64,000 bases of DNA from Sporosarcina sp. ANT_H38 (GCF_008369195.1 NZ_VOBC01000001.1:124001-188000); one strand, 5' to 3'. Counted from the stretch's first letter, positions 1 through 9,388 are shown. Notes: generated by a model not told the origin, from the letters alone. Numbers and translations are program-made.

Positions 1-2
1 AT

Positions 3-140
3 ATATTGCTACTGATTAAAAGACGAATAAGTAGAGAAAAGGTTCGAGATGAAATAAAAAGTATTTGTATCTCTAATGCTAGCGCAGTAACCGTGTCAGC
101 TTGTAATGCTGACAACCGACAAGAGTGTAGCGCCTGTTAA
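3..140 (+). other. possible C-terminal tail of a gene cut by the window edge
   Basis: One frame stays open from position 3 to a TAA at 138-140 and reads ILLLIKRRISREKVRDEIKS followed by a Cys-rich tail. The hydrophobic-then-basic start resembles the end of a membrane protein, but the tail is atypical and there is too little sequence to assign a family. It may be chance. The rest of 141-225 holds nothing recognisable apart from a short GTCAGC/GCTGAC hairpin at about 96-113. Confidence 0.2.
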
Positions 141-225
141 TGCTGAAAAGACATCTTGGAAATGTTTTCTTGTTAATGGGCTCATTACATTTTTTAAAAC
201 TTAGCGAGGAAGCCATGTGGAAAAT

Positions 226-283
226 CAAAAAAGAAGAAAAACTCCGCAATCGAGTAACTGATTGTGGATTTTTTCTTCTTTTG
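226..283. terminator. bidirectional rho-independent terminator
   Basis: A long hairpin pairs AAAAGAAGAAAAACTCC.. with ..GGATTTTTTCTTCTTTT (about 229-251 against 260-282) around a short loop, with A and T runs on the two arms. It lies just downstream of the minus-strand lipoprotein gene that ends at 287. Confidence 0.75.
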
Positions 284-286
284 ATA

Positions 287-736
287 TTACTTTGACATCA
301 TTAATTCTTTTTTGTCGTGGCCTTTAAATTTTACTTTCAATTGCAAGTTTTTATAATCAATAATCTCGAATGCCTCTGATACTTTCTTAATCATATCCTC
401 ATCTTCCGTATCAGGTTCGAGTGAGAGCTCATTGAAAATTGTATTGAGCTTATCCATCGCTTTGTTGCCATGCAAATAGGAATCCTCGATTTTATTTTCA
501 TAGACAGCCTCGGTCTTATCACTTTTTTCATCGTAAGTAGCGATAAGAGCCTGTTTCATTTCTTTTGTATCGATTGATAAATCGAAAGAAGTGAAGCCAT
601 ATGTGTCCCCAAGAGGTTCTTTTGAGGTATCAGTTTCTGTCTCGGATTTGGTAACTATATTTTTATTACTGCAACCGACAATAAGTACTATGGAAAAAAA
701 TACTGTAATTAATAGCATTAACTGTGTCCTTTTCAA
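287..736 (-). CDS. YusW-like lipoprotein
   Basis: Small secreted lipoprotein of about 149 aa, function unknown. The N-terminus MKRTQLMLLITVFFSIVLIV is followed directly by a lipobox cysteine (VGC), so it should be anchored on the outer face of the membrane. The mature part is acidic and resembles the YusW-like domain (FTSFDLSIDTKEM near the start, YKNLQLKVKFKGHDK near the end). I chose the TTG at 736 because AAAGG at 746-750 lies 9 nt upstream; in-frame starts up to 766 have no ribosome binding site. The gene stands alone and is followed by a strong terminator. Confidence 0.7.
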   Translation of the reverse strand: MKRTQLMLLITVFFSIVLIVGCSNKNIVTKSETETDTSKEPLGDTYGFTSFDLSIDTKEMKQALIATYDEKSDKTEAVYENKIEDSYLHGNKAMDKLNTIFNELSLEPDTEDEDMIKKVSEAFEIIDYKNLQLKVKFKGHDKKELMMSK

Positions 737-822
737 GTCGATCATCCTTTCCCGCTTCATTAACAAAAATAGACTATTGTTAATCTAACCTTCAGAAGGG
801 GAAGTTATACGGGTGCAGGTAG

Positions 823-1728
823 TTAAACTCCTAGGAAGAACAGTATGACGGGAATGGTGATAATGCTTATTAGTGTCGTGAAAAATGTTGTAAATGATAC
901 AAGATCAGGTTCCGTCCCAAATTGTAATGCAAGCATTGTTGTATTTGCCGCTGCCGGCATGGATGCTTGTACAATAATAACTGCCTTTAGAAGGTCATTA
1001 ACCGGCATGAAATACAAAATTCCGACTGCAATCAACGGAGAGGCGATCATTCTGATGATACTGACTGCAGAAACATAACGGTAAGCGACTCTTTTTCGCG
1101 AAATGGCCGCTAGCTGCATACCGAGTACAAGCATTACTGTCGGAATAGATGCATCGGCAACGAGACTGATGGCTTCCATGACTGTTGAAGGAATAGGTAA
1201 TGAAACTAACTGGAGTCCGATCCCTAAAAAGGCGGCGTATATGAGTGGCATGCGGATCACTCGTTGTGCGGACTGGCGTAATGTAGATTTTTCTTCTCCA
1301 CCAATTGATGCAAAGAAGATCCCGACAGTATTCATTAGTAACGATTGAAATACCATCATAATGACGGCATAGTCAAACCCGACTGCTCCAAATGCAAACA
1401 GGACTACCGGTGCGCCGTAGTTTCCGCTATTCATAAATACGCCACCAAGAATCATTGCCGATAGCTGTGGCCGCGTTGCCTTCATAATAAGTGCTGTAAT
1501 CCACACAACAATTAGCAGGCCAATTGTAAGAAGTAAACTAAACAAGACAATATAGAAATAGTCCATCGTCAATTCATTAGTGTAAAATGTCCGGAATGCT
1601 AAAAAGGGAGACATTAAATAAAGGGCTGCTGTTGAAATAGACTTAATATCAAAGCCTATAAATTTTTGTCCTATATAGCCAATAGAAAAGATGATAAATA
1701 CCGGTAAAATAATTAATAGTAAATTCAT
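823..1728 (-). CDS. AEC-family transporter (auxin efflux carrier / malonate-malate permease type)
   Basis: Integral membrane protein of 301 aa, the usual length of the AEC family, with about ten hydrophobic segments in two five-helix halves. Typical features are the N-terminal LLLIILPVFIIFSIGYIGQK, the central GGVFMNSGNYGAPV segment (the NxGNxGxP-type motif of the family) and ASMPAAANTTMLALQFG near the C-terminus. Family members export or import small organic acids or auxin-like compounds; the substrate cannot be told from sequence. A GGAG lies about 10 nt before the ATG. It is transcribed alone, away from the DUF420 gene. Confidence 0.85.
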   Translation of the reverse strand: MNLLLIILPVFIIFSIGYIGQKFIGFDIKSISTAALYLMSPFLAFRTFYTNELTMDYFYIVLFSLLLTIGLLIVVWITALIMKATRPQLSAMILGGVFMNSGNYGAPVVLFAFGAVGFDYAVIMMVFQSLLMNTVGIFFASIGGEEKSTLRQSAQRVIRMPLIYAAFLGIGLQLVSLPIPSTVMEAISLVADASIPTVMLVLGMQLAAISRKRVAYRYVSAVSIIRMIASPLIAVGILYFMPVNDLLKAVIIVQASMPAAANTTMLALQFGTEPDLVSFTTFFTTLISIITIPVILFFLGV

Positions 1729-2106
1729 TAGGGTTCAGCTCCGACGTTTTGACCTGCTACTAGCATAGCAGAATTCAAACTATTCAACTATAACCCTTGT
1801 GGAAAGTTTATTACGGTATAATTATTAAGCTATGAACGAATGAGAAACGTGTTGAAATGGTTTATATTGAACGAGTTAAATAAAAAGGAGCTGTACGCTT
1901 ATGGTCGAAAGAAGGATCAATAATTTCAAAACGAAGCGATTGAAAGGAAAAGTGAAGCAGCATCTTACGTAGGCTATGGTTGAAAGTGAGTGGGGGACTA
2001 GTATTCGTTCACAAAAAAGTACTCTTTGATAAGGCACTGATTTACTTCTTGTTATACAATTATAGAAAAGCGTTTTATTTTACTAGTAATGGAGTGAATG
2101 ACTTTT
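1729..2106. other. intergenic region between divergent genes
   Basis: This 378-nt stretch separates the AEC permease from the DUF420 gene and must hold both promoters. The only coding hint is a 23-codon basic frame starting at ATG 1901 behind AAAAAGGAG (1882-1890), which I do not call. No repeat or riboswitch was recognised. Confidence 0.4.
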
Positions 2107-2658
2107 ATGCCAAAGAATGAAGAATCTGCAAAAACGTTTAAAAAACGAAATTATAAACCATGGATCATTGCACTCTCGATCATCTTGATTGGGGCGATTG
2201 GCGTACTATCTGGAATGCGAGGGGTTAAGGATTTTGATGCATTCGATATAACAATACTGCCTATGACGAATGCAATATTGAACAGTTTTACATTTTTATT
2301 CCTGGTGTGCGCTCTTATCGCCATTCTTAAACGGAATATAACCGTGCATCGCCGCTTTATATACGCCGCGTTTGTCACAACATTTCTCTTCCTAATTACG
2401 TACGTCTCTTACCATTATCTGGCGCCATCCACGCCTTACGGTGGAGAAGGATTTATGGCAGGATTCTATTACTTTATTCTAATTACACATATTGTACTTG
2501 CAGCCGCTATTGTCCCGCTTGCACTAACGAGTGTGGCGCGCGCATGGAATATGGAGAATGAGCGTCATAAAAAAATTGCTCGATGGACAATGCCAATATG
2601 GTTATATGTCAGCTTTACTGGTGTGTTGGTTTACATACTGATTTCTCCTTACTATTAA
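2107..2658 (+). CDS. DUF420 family membrane protein (YozB/CtaM type)
   Basis: Membrane protein of about 183 aa with five predicted helices, matching the DUF420 family by its MTNAILNSFTFLFLVCALIA, HRRFIYAAF, YHYLAPSTPYGGEG and HKKIARWTMPIWLYVSFTGV segments. Relatives include B. subtilis YozB and staphylococcal CtaM, which is needed for an active cytochrome aa3 oxidase; a role in terminal oxidase assembly is therefore possible but not shown here. Conserved histidines lie in the helices. GGAGTG at 2091-2096 fits the ATG at 2107 (10 nt) better than the ATG at 2098 (2 nt away). Confidence 0.75.
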   Translation: MPKNEESAKTFKKRNYKPWIIALSIILIGAIGVLSGMRGVKDFDAFDITILPMTNAILNSFTFLFLVCALIAILKRNITVHRRFIYAAFVTTFLFLITYVSYHYLAPSTPYGGEGFMAGFYYFILITHIVLAAAIVPLALTSVARAWNMENERHKKIARWTMPIWLYVSFTGVLVYILISPYY

Positions 2659-2729
2659 GTGAGTCGTAGGAGTTAGTATAGAGATATGGACTCGCACTTA
2701 AATTAACATCATAGTAGTACAAGAATTAG

Positions 2730-2753
2730 CACTGCCTTTTGGCGGTGTTTTTT
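2730..2753 (+). terminator. rho-independent terminator after the DUF420 gene
   Basis: CACTGCC TTTT GGCGGTG forms a 7-bp stem with a 4-nt loop, followed by a run of six T. Confidence 0.85.
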
Positions 2754-3151
2754 GTTAGTTAGTGGAATTGAATAAAAGAGGACGCTCTATCTTGAGAATA
2801 TGCTTTAGATTATTCATGTTGAATTAATGAAACTTTCTGCATAATATAACGTATAGTTAGTAGTGAGTTCTTTTTGAGGTGAAGGATACCCTCTGAAAAA
2901 GAGTAGGGTTTTTGTGTGAGTAACTTGTGGCGGTCATAACAAGCTTCGTGCCGGTCATAAATGCCCCAATGGCGATCATAACAAGCTCCGTGCCGGTCAT
3001 AAATATACCCGTGGCGATCATAACAAGCTTCATGCCGGTCATAACATAGTCTGCAGTTATTAGTAAGTCAAGTAACGTCTTGAATCCAAGGACAAGTACT
3101 TAAATTAACAAATGTTTTTTTGTATAAATACAAATGAAAGAGGTCATTCAT
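2754..3151. other. intergenic region containing a 21-bp-period repeat array
   Basis: No gene is seen between the DUF420 terminator and the penicillin-binding protein. The middle is the repeat array at 2929-3054; an AT-rich tract at 3100-3135 probably holds the PBP promoter. Confidence 0.5.
2929..3054. repeat. array of six 21-bp units, core GCCGGTCATAA
   Basis: Six units start at 2929, 2950, 2971, 2992, 3013 and 3034, exactly 21 bp apart. Odd units read GGCGATCATAACAAGCTTCGT-like and even units GCCGGTCATAAATGCCCCAAT-like, giving a 42-bp super-period; the last unit diverges in its 3' half. On the minus strand the core is TTATGACCGGC, and the frame stays open as seven-residue repeats beginning Met-Thr/Ile-Gly/Ala. 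The array at 33051-33197 has the same period and a similar core. Confidence 0.85.
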
Positions 3152-5158
3152 ATGAGAAAATGGAGAAGTATCGGTATCTTTCTAATTGTTATTATTGCAC
3201 TCGCAGCATGTTCAAAGAAGGAGACACCTGAAGATAGACTTACGACTTATGTCGAGCTTTGGAATAACGCTGAGTTTAAAAAAATGTATGGAGAATATGT
3301 AAGTGAAGCATCAAAAGAGGCATTTGGTTCAACTGAATACATTGACCGAACGACGAAACTTTATAAAGATTTGTCTATCACTGATGTAAAAGTCGTATTT
3401 ACTAAGCCAGATGGAGATAAGGAATATAAATCTGAAGAACAACCTGAGTTTCCTGTTCACATAACAATGGAAACACTTGCAGGTCCAGTGGAATTCGAGA
3501 AAAAAGTGATGATGACATATGGTAAATCAGGTGAAGATGAAAATTGGTTTGTCGAATGGGATCCTTCTTTCATTCTGCCAGACTTAACGTTGTCAGACAA
3601 AGTGGGCATTTCTACTATTACCTCAAAGCGCGGTGAAATATTTGATCGCAACGGACTTCCTTTAGCTATAAATGGAAAAGGGTACGAAGCAGGAATCGTG
3701 CCAGAAAAATTCAATGAAGAAAGAGATGCAGAAAAGCTCGCAACAGTACTTAGCACAACACCTGAATTTATTAACAAACAACTCAATCAAAGTTGGGTCA
3801 AGGCGGATCAATTTGTGCCCATTAAAAAAGTGGCATCTAGCCAAGAGATTATTATTGAAAAAATGATAGAAGTACCAGGGGTTACTTATACACAAGTAGA
3901 AATGCGGGAATATCCATATGGAGAGCCACTTTCACATCTTACTGGCTATATCAGTCGCATTAATGCCGACGAATTAGAGAAAGTCAAAGATCAGGGCTAT
4001 GTGGAAACCGATTTTATCGGTAAACGTGGGCTGGAACAACTGCTTGAAAAACAGCTTCGTGGTCAGGACGGGTCCCGAATATATATTGAGAAAACGGCAC
4101 AAGGAGCGGAGAGAATCACGATAGCTGAGAAAACTGCGACAGATGGAGATTCAATCACATTGACAATTGATGCGAAACTTCAACAGAAGACATTTAATGC
4201 TATGAATGGTGAGGCTGGAACAGCGGCGGCAGTTGACCCCAAAACTGGAGAAACACTAGTTTTGACAAGTTCGCCTGCTTTCGATCCAAATGAATTAATG
4301 ATTGGTGTCAGTGCAATTCGTTACGAAGAATTAACTGAAGATCCTTTACAGCCACTATTAAACCGATTTGCAGCTACATATGCGCCAGGTTCGGCAATAA
4401 AACCAATTACAGCGTCTATTGGATTAGAGGCAGGAACAATTGATCCTAGCAAAGGCTATACAATTGAAGGAAAGAGATGGAAGAAAGATGAGTCATGGGG
4501 TAATTTTGGTGTCACAAGAGTTTATACACCACCGAATCCAATCGACTTAAAAAAAGCAATTGCTTACTCAGATAATATCTATTTTGCAATGGAAGCAATT
4601 GGAATGGGGAAAGATACCCTAATAGAAGGCTTGAAAAAATTCGGTTTTGGAGAAGATATCCCCTTTAGTTATCCTGTGCGAACTTCGCAAATATCGAATG
4701 ATGGAACGATTGGAACAGAAGCACAACTTGTGGATACCTCCTATGGACAAGGTCAAATGTTAATGAACATTGCTCACTTAGCTTCGAGTTATGCTCCAAT
4801 CATTAATGATGGAAAGATGTTCAAGCCGGTTTTATTCGAAGATGAACCAAAAAGTGAAATATGGAAAGAAGGACTAACTTCACCTGAGAACGCTGCAATC
4901 CTTCGTGCAAATCTACGTGAAGTCGTTGTCAATGGCTCTGCCAAAGATGCAAATATCCCTTCTGTTAAACTTTCTGGAAAGACAGGGACTACAGAATTAA
5001 AGTCATCACAGGAAAAAGGCGGCAAGGAAAATGGATTCTTTGTCGGCTATCAAACGGATGAAACCTCTTATATTCTGGCGATGATGATCGAAAGCATAGA
5101 AGATAATGGTGGAAGTAGCCATGTAGTAAAAATGGTAGCAGAAGTCATGGGGAACTAA
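3152..5158 (+). CDS. class B penicillin-binding protein, PBP3/MecA-like transpeptidase lipoprotein
   Basis: DD-transpeptidase of about 668 aa that cross-links peptidoglycan at the outer face of the membrane. The N-terminus MRKWRSIGIFLIVIIALAAC carries a lipobox (LAAC). Order of domains: NTF2-like MecA N-terminal domain (about 25-145), PBP dimerisation domain (about 150-325), transpeptidase domain. Active-site motifs are SAIK (nucleophile near Ser414), SDN (near 473) and KTG (near 610). The domain order matches B. subtilis PbpC (PBP3) and MecA; relatives often have low beta-lactam affinity, but that cannot be read here. The ATG at 3152 has GAAAGAGGT 8 nt upstream; the earlier ATG at 3134 has none. 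Confidence 0.9.
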   Translation: MRKWRSIGIFLIVIIALAACSKKETPEDRLTTYVELWNNAEFKKMYGEYVSEASKEAFGSTEYIDRTTKLYKDLSITDVKVVFTKPDGDKEYKSEEQPEFPVHITMETLAGPVEFEKKVMMTYGKSGEDENWFVEWDPSFILPDLTLSDKVGISTITSKRGEIFDRNGLPLAINGKGYEAGIVPEKFNEERDAEKLATVLSTTPEFINKQLNQSWVKADQFVPIKKVASSQEIIIEKMIEVPGVTYTQVEMREYPYGEPLSHLTGYISRINADELEKVKDQGYVETDFIGKRGLEQLLEKQLRGQDGSRIYIEKTAQGAERITIAEKTATDGDSITLTIDAKLQQKTFNAMNGEAGTAAAVDPKTGETLVLTSSPAFDPNELMIGVSAIRYEELTEDPLQPLLNRFAATYAPGSAIKPITASIGLEAGTIDPSKGYTIEGKRWKKDESWGNFGVTRVYTPPNPIDLKKAIAYSDNIYFAMEAIGMGKDTLIEGLKKFGFGEDIPFSYPVRTSQISNDGTIGTEAQLVDTSYGQGQMLMNIAHLASSYAPIINDGKMFKPVLFEDEPKSEIWKEGLTSPENAAILRANLREVVVNGSAKDANIPSVKLSGKTGTTELKSSQEKGGKENGFFVGYQTDETSYILAMMIESIEDNGGSSHVVKMVAEVMGN

Positions 5159-5214
5159 TAGCTGTTGAATAATGGTGCAAGTATTCAATAGATAGTAATG
5201 ATCTCAGGTCACTT

Positions 5215-5375
5215 TGGAGAATGAAAGAATAGCTCCTTTTCTATTAGGTCTTTCCGTAATAGAAAGCCATCTTTTCTTTCGTTCCAAAAAGCTTAAGCAC
5301 TTCGTCTACCTGTGGCTTTGAAGAGCGAATGATGAACAACCGCCTTGCGAAGTCGCATCCCTGTAAGTAGCGACT
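5215..5375 (-). repeat. partial, diverged copy (C) of the dispersed non-coding repeat
   Basis: Read on the minus strand, this region shows in order GGGATGCGACTT, GGTTGT, CATTCGCTCTTCAAAG, GAAGTGCTTAAGCTTTTTGG, ACGAAAGAA and GATGGCTTTC. These follow the same order and spacing as in copy A (9389-9874). The right half of the hairpin and the 3' third of the repeat are missing. It fills most of the 309-nt gap between the PBP and Nudix genes. Confidence 0.6.
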
Positions 5376-5467
5376 AGTGTTTGATCAATTTATTAGCTGG
5401 AAAAGTTAGTTTATAAACAGACGTATAACAATCGTAGGTAATGGTTTTAAAAGGGGGATTTGACTAT

Positions 5468-5899
5468 ATGAAAAGAGTAGACGTTGCATATGTACTCTTA
5501 TTTGATAAGCATGATAGGGATGTATTGATGGTCAAAAATATAGGAGTAGGCTCATCTTACTATACACTCCCTGGAGGAGCGGTGGAGAAAGGGGAAACGC
5601 TTGAAGAGGCTGCTATTCGTGAAGTTAAAGAAGAAACAGGATTAGAAGTACAAATAGACGGTATTTTTACTGTGAGTGAAGCATTTTTTAAAGAAAGAGG
5701 GCATCACACAATATTATTTACTTTTCATGGGAAAATAATTGGTGGAGAAATTAATATTTCATATCCAGAAGAAATCGAAGAAATTACTTGGATGCCCGCC
5801 GAAGTGGCGGAAAAATACATACATCTGATAAGTGGATTTGAAGGATTGGTAAAACGAAAAAACAGGGTTCCATATATTCTTAGGGATGCTGATAGATGA
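5468..5899 (+). CDS. Nudix hydrolase
   Basis: Cytoplasmic Nudix-fold pyrophosphohydrolase of 143 aa. The Nudix box is complete: GAVEKGETLEEAAI followed by REVKEETGL (G-x5-E-x7-REUxEExGU), which binds Mg2+ and cleaves X-linked nucleoside diphosphates. The substrate could be a damaged nucleotide, a nucleotide sugar or a cofactor; sequence does not tell. I chose ATG 5468 because AAGGGGGAT (5450-5459) lies 8 nt upstream; the ATG at 5441 precedes this site. Confidence 0.88.
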   Translation: MKRVDVAYVLLFDKHDRDVLMVKNIGVGSSYYTLPGGAVEKGETLEEAAIREVKEETGLEVQIDGIFTVSEAFFKERGHHTILFTFHGKIIGGEINISYPEEIEEITWMPAEVAEKYIHLISGFEGLVKRKNRVPYILRDADR

Positions 5900-6007
5900 A
5901 ATTTTAATAGCCATCTACATGTGCAAATATCGGGGTAAAATAGTTGTAAATAGTTTATAATAGTAATAAGAACACACATTCTTTTTGGTGTGGATGAGGA
6001 GGATATA

Positions 6008-6541
6008 ATGAGTAGTCAACGAAAATTAGTATTATTCACTGCTGTAAGTCTAGATGGTTATATTGCTACAAAAAGTGATACTTTAGATTGGCTTTTTAAA
6101 GTCGAAGGAGAAGGAGATAATGGTTATTCAGAGTTTTATGAAACTGTGGATACAATCTTATTGGGCAGAAGAACTTATGATTGGATATCAGAGAATATGA
6201 CAGGGGATTTTCCATATAAAAATAAAGAATGTTACGTCTTCTCAAGGTCTACTAACGAGGATGGAAATGATGTAAAATTTGTTAGCGATGAGGTCGTTGA
6301 ATTCACTAATAAACTTAAAAACCAAGAAGGGAAAAACATTTGGATTGTTGGTGGAGGAGAATTGTTGCACTCTTTTATAAAAGGGAATTTAGTTGATGAA
6401 CTTATACTTACAGTTGCTCCAACATTAATAGGAAACGGTATTCCTTTGTTTAAAGAGGGTGATTTTAATTTGGAGCTTTCTTTGAAAGGCATTAAGCGTT
6501 TCAATCAATTCGTTGAACTTCATTACGAAGTACACAAGTAA
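6008..6541 (+). CDS. dihydrofolate-reductase-like (RibD C-terminal domain) family protein
   Basis: Protein of 177 aa with the DHFR-like fold of the RibD C-terminal domain: RKLVLFTAVSLDGYIA at the N-terminus, DTILLGRRTYDW, and IWIVGGGELLHSFI in the NADPH-binding part. Relatives such as YyaP and YwjB are uncharacterised stand-alone reductases, so a pteridine or pyrimidine reductase role is inference only. GAGGAGG at 5995-6001 sets the start at ATG 6008. The gene is 108 nt after the Nudix gene and may be co-transcribed or have its own promoter (TATAAT at 5956-5961). Confidence 0.8.
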   Translation: MSSQRKLVLFTAVSLDGYIATKSDTLDWLFKVEGEGDNGYSEFYETVDTILLGRRTYDWISENMTGDFPYKNKECYVFSRSTNEDGNDVKFVSDEVVEFTNKLKNQEGKNIWIVGGGELLHSFIKGNLVDELILTVAPTLIGNGIPLFKEGDFNLELSLKGIKRFNQFVELHYEVHK

Positions 6542-6669
6542 AAAAAGTTTCACTTGTGTTTTTGGAGAAGAATTTCACAAAAAGCATGCAAGTCATCGAG
6601 AAGGATTCTGTCCAGTGAAGATAATCCTTGCTTTTTTTTGAATAGTAAACTAGAATTTGTAGAAATAAA

Positions 6670-6959
6670 TGAAAAGCAATGAAGAGGAAAAGTAAAATGA
6701 TGATGTCTTATAGAGAGCTTCTGTCGGTGGAAATGAAGCGGACTAATCGTTTGAACATGATCTCTGAGCTTCGTACTGAACGTGACTTCACTAGTAGGAT
6801 ACGACAAGATTTGACACTTGTTACAAATGTCAAAGTATAAAGGCAATCGCTCTTTGTACTTTTGGAGACAAGCAACGTGAGTTGTTTGTGCATACAAGGT
6901 GGTACCACGAGATTTAAACCTCGTCCTTATCGATTTTTTCGATGAGGGCGAGGTTTTTT
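6670..6959 (+). promoter_or_regulatory. T-box riboswitch, Met specifier, controlling the methionyl-tRNA synthetase gene
   Basis: The leader shows the AGAGAGCTTCTG start of stem I, a specifier region GAAC-ATG-ATCTCTGAGC with ATG (Met) at 6757-6759, and the T-box sequence AAGGTGGTACCACGA at 6896-6910. The last pairs with the uncharged tRNA acceptor end in the antiterminator. It ends in a strong terminator (6917-6959). The expected behaviour is transcription read-through into the synthetase gene when tRNA-Met is uncharged. Confidence 0.9.
6917..6959 (+). terminator. T-box regulatory terminator
   Basis: AACCTCG..ATCGA pairs with TCGAT..CGAGGTT across a short T loop, followed by TTTTTT. It competes with the antiterminator that contains the T-box sequence. 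Confidence 0.9.
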
Positions 6960-6985
6960 GCATTTTAAAAAAGGAGATGTTTATT

Positions 6986-8626
6986 TTGAGTATTTTTATT
7001 GGAGGAGCTTGGCCCTATGCAAATGGTTCATTGCATCTAGGACATATTGCAGCATTGTTACCTGGTGATATTTTGGCTCGCTATTATCGACTAAAGGGTG
7101 AAAGGGTTTTGTATGTATCGGGAAGTGATTGTAACGGGACGCCTATTTCAATTCGGGCTGAACAAGAAGGATTATCTGTAAGAGAAGTGGCAGATCGATA
7201 TCATAACGAGTTTACCGACTGTTTTACTAAATTAGGATTCACATATGATTTATTTACAAGAACAGATAGTTTGCATCATCATACTACTGTTCAAAGTATC
7301 TTTTTGACGTTACTTGAAAACGGTTATCTTTATAAGAAAGAAATTGAACAAATGTATTGTGAGTCTGATAAAAAGTTTCTACCTGATCGTTATGTAGAAG
7401 GGGAATGTCCAAACTGCGGGGTGAAATCCCGAGGAGATCAATGTGATAATTGTTCAATGATTTTAGATTCATTGGACTTGATTAACCCTGTTTGTAAGTT
7501 ATGTGGGAATACGCCAGTCAGAAGGAGATCGGAGCATTTTTATTTTGAATTAAGTCAATTTCAAAAGAACCTCGAAGCTTATGTAGAAAATGCGAAAGTG
7601 AACAAGACATGGAGGGAAAATGCGATACAATTTTCAGAACGCTATTTAAAAGAGGGGTTACGTGATCGTGCTGTTTCTAGAGATATTGCAAATGGTGTAA
7701 GTATTCCCGTCATTGGATTCGAAAAAAAGAAAATTTACGTATGGATTGAAGCTGTTTCTGGATATTACTCGGCAAGTACAGAATGGGCATGTCAAACTGA
7801 AAATGAGGTAAGTAAGTTTTGGGATAAAGACACGGTCTCTTATTATGTCCACGGAAAAGATAACATCCCTTTTCATTCAATTATTTGGCCAGCTATATTA
7901 GTAGGTATAAATAATCCTGCATTGCCAACACATATTATTTCTAATGAATATTTGACATTAGAAAAAAAGAAAATATCAACAAGCAATAACTGGGCTGTAT
8001 GGGTTCCATATATAGTAGATCATTACCACCCTGACTCAATCCGTTATTTCTTGACGACAAATGCTCCAGAAAATCGAGACACAGATTTTTCATGGAGGGA
8101 ATTTATTTCAAGTCATAACGCTGAACTTCTTGGTGCCTATGGTAACTTCATTAATCGGACATTGAAGTTTTTAGAGAAATCATATGGGGGGCAAATTACA
8201 AGCGGAAGCATTAATAAAGAGATAGAGGAAAACATTGATAATTTATACGTAAGTGTTGGAAAGCTAATTGAGGATGGTCATTTCAAGCGAGCGCTTGATG
8301 AGATTTTTGATTCAATTCGTTCTGCAAATAGGTATTTTGATCACGAACAACCTTGGAAAAAATTCAAAGAGGATAAAGAATCTTGCAATGATACATTACT
8401 TACATGCGTTCATATCATTGCGAATAGCGCACAGTTACTTTCGCCATTTCTTCCATATTCGAGTGAAGAGGTTAGAAAAATGTTGAGTTTACCATCTTTG
8501 GAATGGCAAGCTATCAAGAAATCATCTTATGATTTTACTCAAATAAAACCATTATTTGATCGGATTGATACATCCAGGATAGAAGAAGAGTTGGCTGAAT
8601 TAAAGAAGAAAAGTAACTCGCTCTAA
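6986..8626 (+). CDS. methionyl-tRNA synthetase, short second type (MetRS2-like)
   Basis: Class I aminoacyl-tRNA synthetase of 546 aa that charges tRNA-Met. Signature HLGH (about residues 17-20) is the HIGH motif, and KKISTS (about 328-333) stands in place of KMSKS. Two Cys knuckles CPNCG..CDNC and CKLC are present in the connective peptide, so it is the Zn-binding type. It ends without the C-terminal EMAP/tRNA-binding domain of the usual ~650-aa Bacillus enzyme. This fits the second MetRS found in some Bacillota, which in pneumococcus gives resistance to MetRS inhibitors; resistance here is inference. Start: TTG 6986, 9 nt after AAGGAG (6971-6976) and just behind the T-box terminator. Confidence 0.88.
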   Translation: MSIFIGGAWPYANGSLHLGHIAALLPGDILARYYRLKGERVLYVSGSDCNGTPISIRAEQEGLSVREVADRYHNEFTDCFTKLGFTYDLFTRTDSLHHHTTVQSIFLTLLENGYLYKKEIEQMYCESDKKFLPDRYVEGECPNCGVKSRGDQCDNCSMILDSLDLINPVCKLCGNTPVRRRSEHFYFELSQFQKNLEAYVENAKVNKTWRENAIQFSERYLKEGLRDRAVSRDIANGVSIPVIGFEKKKIYVWIEAVSGYYSASTEWACQTENEVSKFWDKDTVSYYVHGKDNIPFHSIIWPAILVGINNPALPTHIISNEYLTLEKKKISTSNNWAVWVPYIVDHYHPDSIRYFLTTNAPENRDTDFSWREFISSHNAELLGAYGNFINRTLKFLEKSYGGQITSGSINKEIEENIDNLYVSVGKLIEDGHFKRALDEIFDSIRSANRYFDHEQPWKKFKEDKESCNDTLLTCVHIIANSAQLLSPFLPYSSEEVRKMLSLPSLEWQAIKKSSYDFTQIKPLFDRIDTSRIEEELAELKKKSNSL

Positions 8627-8863
8627 TTATCAATAGCTCTCCAATACCCTTGCACGTATCATGACTGTCGATTTAAGTTATTTTAAATAATTTACAGTGA
8701 ATTTTAAGAATGCTAAACTTAGTTTACCTATCATAATGGATTATAAAGGGATTTTACTCCATTATTTCGGAATAAATATAATGGGAGTATCCGCCAATAA
8801 CATATACCTATTTTTAATTTTGTCTACTTAATATGGCGTCCAAATTATGATAGGGGTGTAATG

Positions 8864-9367
8864 ATGAGTGAATTGAAAACAGAAAGATTAAGACTAATTC
8901 CTTTGAGTGCAGAAAATTTAAAATTACTAATTGATGATCCAAAGGAAATGGAAATAAGATTATCATTAGTTGAATCAGGTAAATTTCTTAGTTCAGAACT
9001 TAAACAAGCAATGGAAATAAGACTATCAAAATTGTTAGACGATGAAGAAAACTATTCGTGGTATACCAATTGGTTAATCGTACCGAGAGATGAAAATTGT
9101 AATGCTGGAGGAATAATGGTGAAAGGTCTTCCGAATGAAAATGGCGAAGTAGTAATTGGTTACTATACACTTCCTGAATACCAGGGAAATGGTTATATGA
9201 CGGAAGCGGTTACTACTATAAAAAAGTGGTTGTTAAATCAGTCCTGTGTTATGTCCGTAGTTGCTGATACAGAGAAAGATAATATTCCATCACACAGGGT
9301 ATTAGAAAAATCAGGTGCAGAAATATATAAAGAAACAGAAGAATTATACTTGTGGAGATTTGTATGA
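8864..9367 (+). CDS. GNAT-family N-acetyltransferase
   Basis: Cytoplasmic acetyltransferase of 167 aa in the RimJ/RimL-like group: LKTERLRLIPLS at the N-terminus, IGYYTLPEYQGNGYMTEAV as the acetyl-CoA-binding motif A, and NIPSHRVLEKSGAE near the end. The acceptor is unknown. Either ATG 8861 or ATG 8864 could start it; AGGGG at 8852-8856 is better spaced for 8864. The gene is solitary, and the 237 nt before it contain an imperfect ACTCC..GGAGT inverted repeat without a T run. Confidence 0.8.
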   Translation: MSELKTERLRLIPLSAENLKLLIDDPKEMEIRLSLVESGKFLSSELKQAMEIRLSKLLDDEENYSWYTNWLIVPRDENCNAGGIMVKGLPNENGEVVIGYYTLPEYQGNGYMTEAVTTIKKWLLNQSCVMSVVADTEKDNIPSHRVLEKSGAEIYKETEELYLWRFV

Positions 9368-9388
9368 AATAATTTACTTGAACACGTC

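Noticed and set aside
1901-1972. 23-codon basic frame behind AAAAAGGAG
   Set aside because: Good ribosome binding site but too short, no terminator of its own and no recognisable family; kept only as a remark.
2857-3042. 61-codon minus-strand frame across the 21-bp array
   Set aside because: The frame is open because the repeat length is a multiple of three; no ribosome binding site was found for it.
6550-6963. 137-codon minus-strand frame
   Set aside because: Lies entirely over the T-box leader on the other strand.
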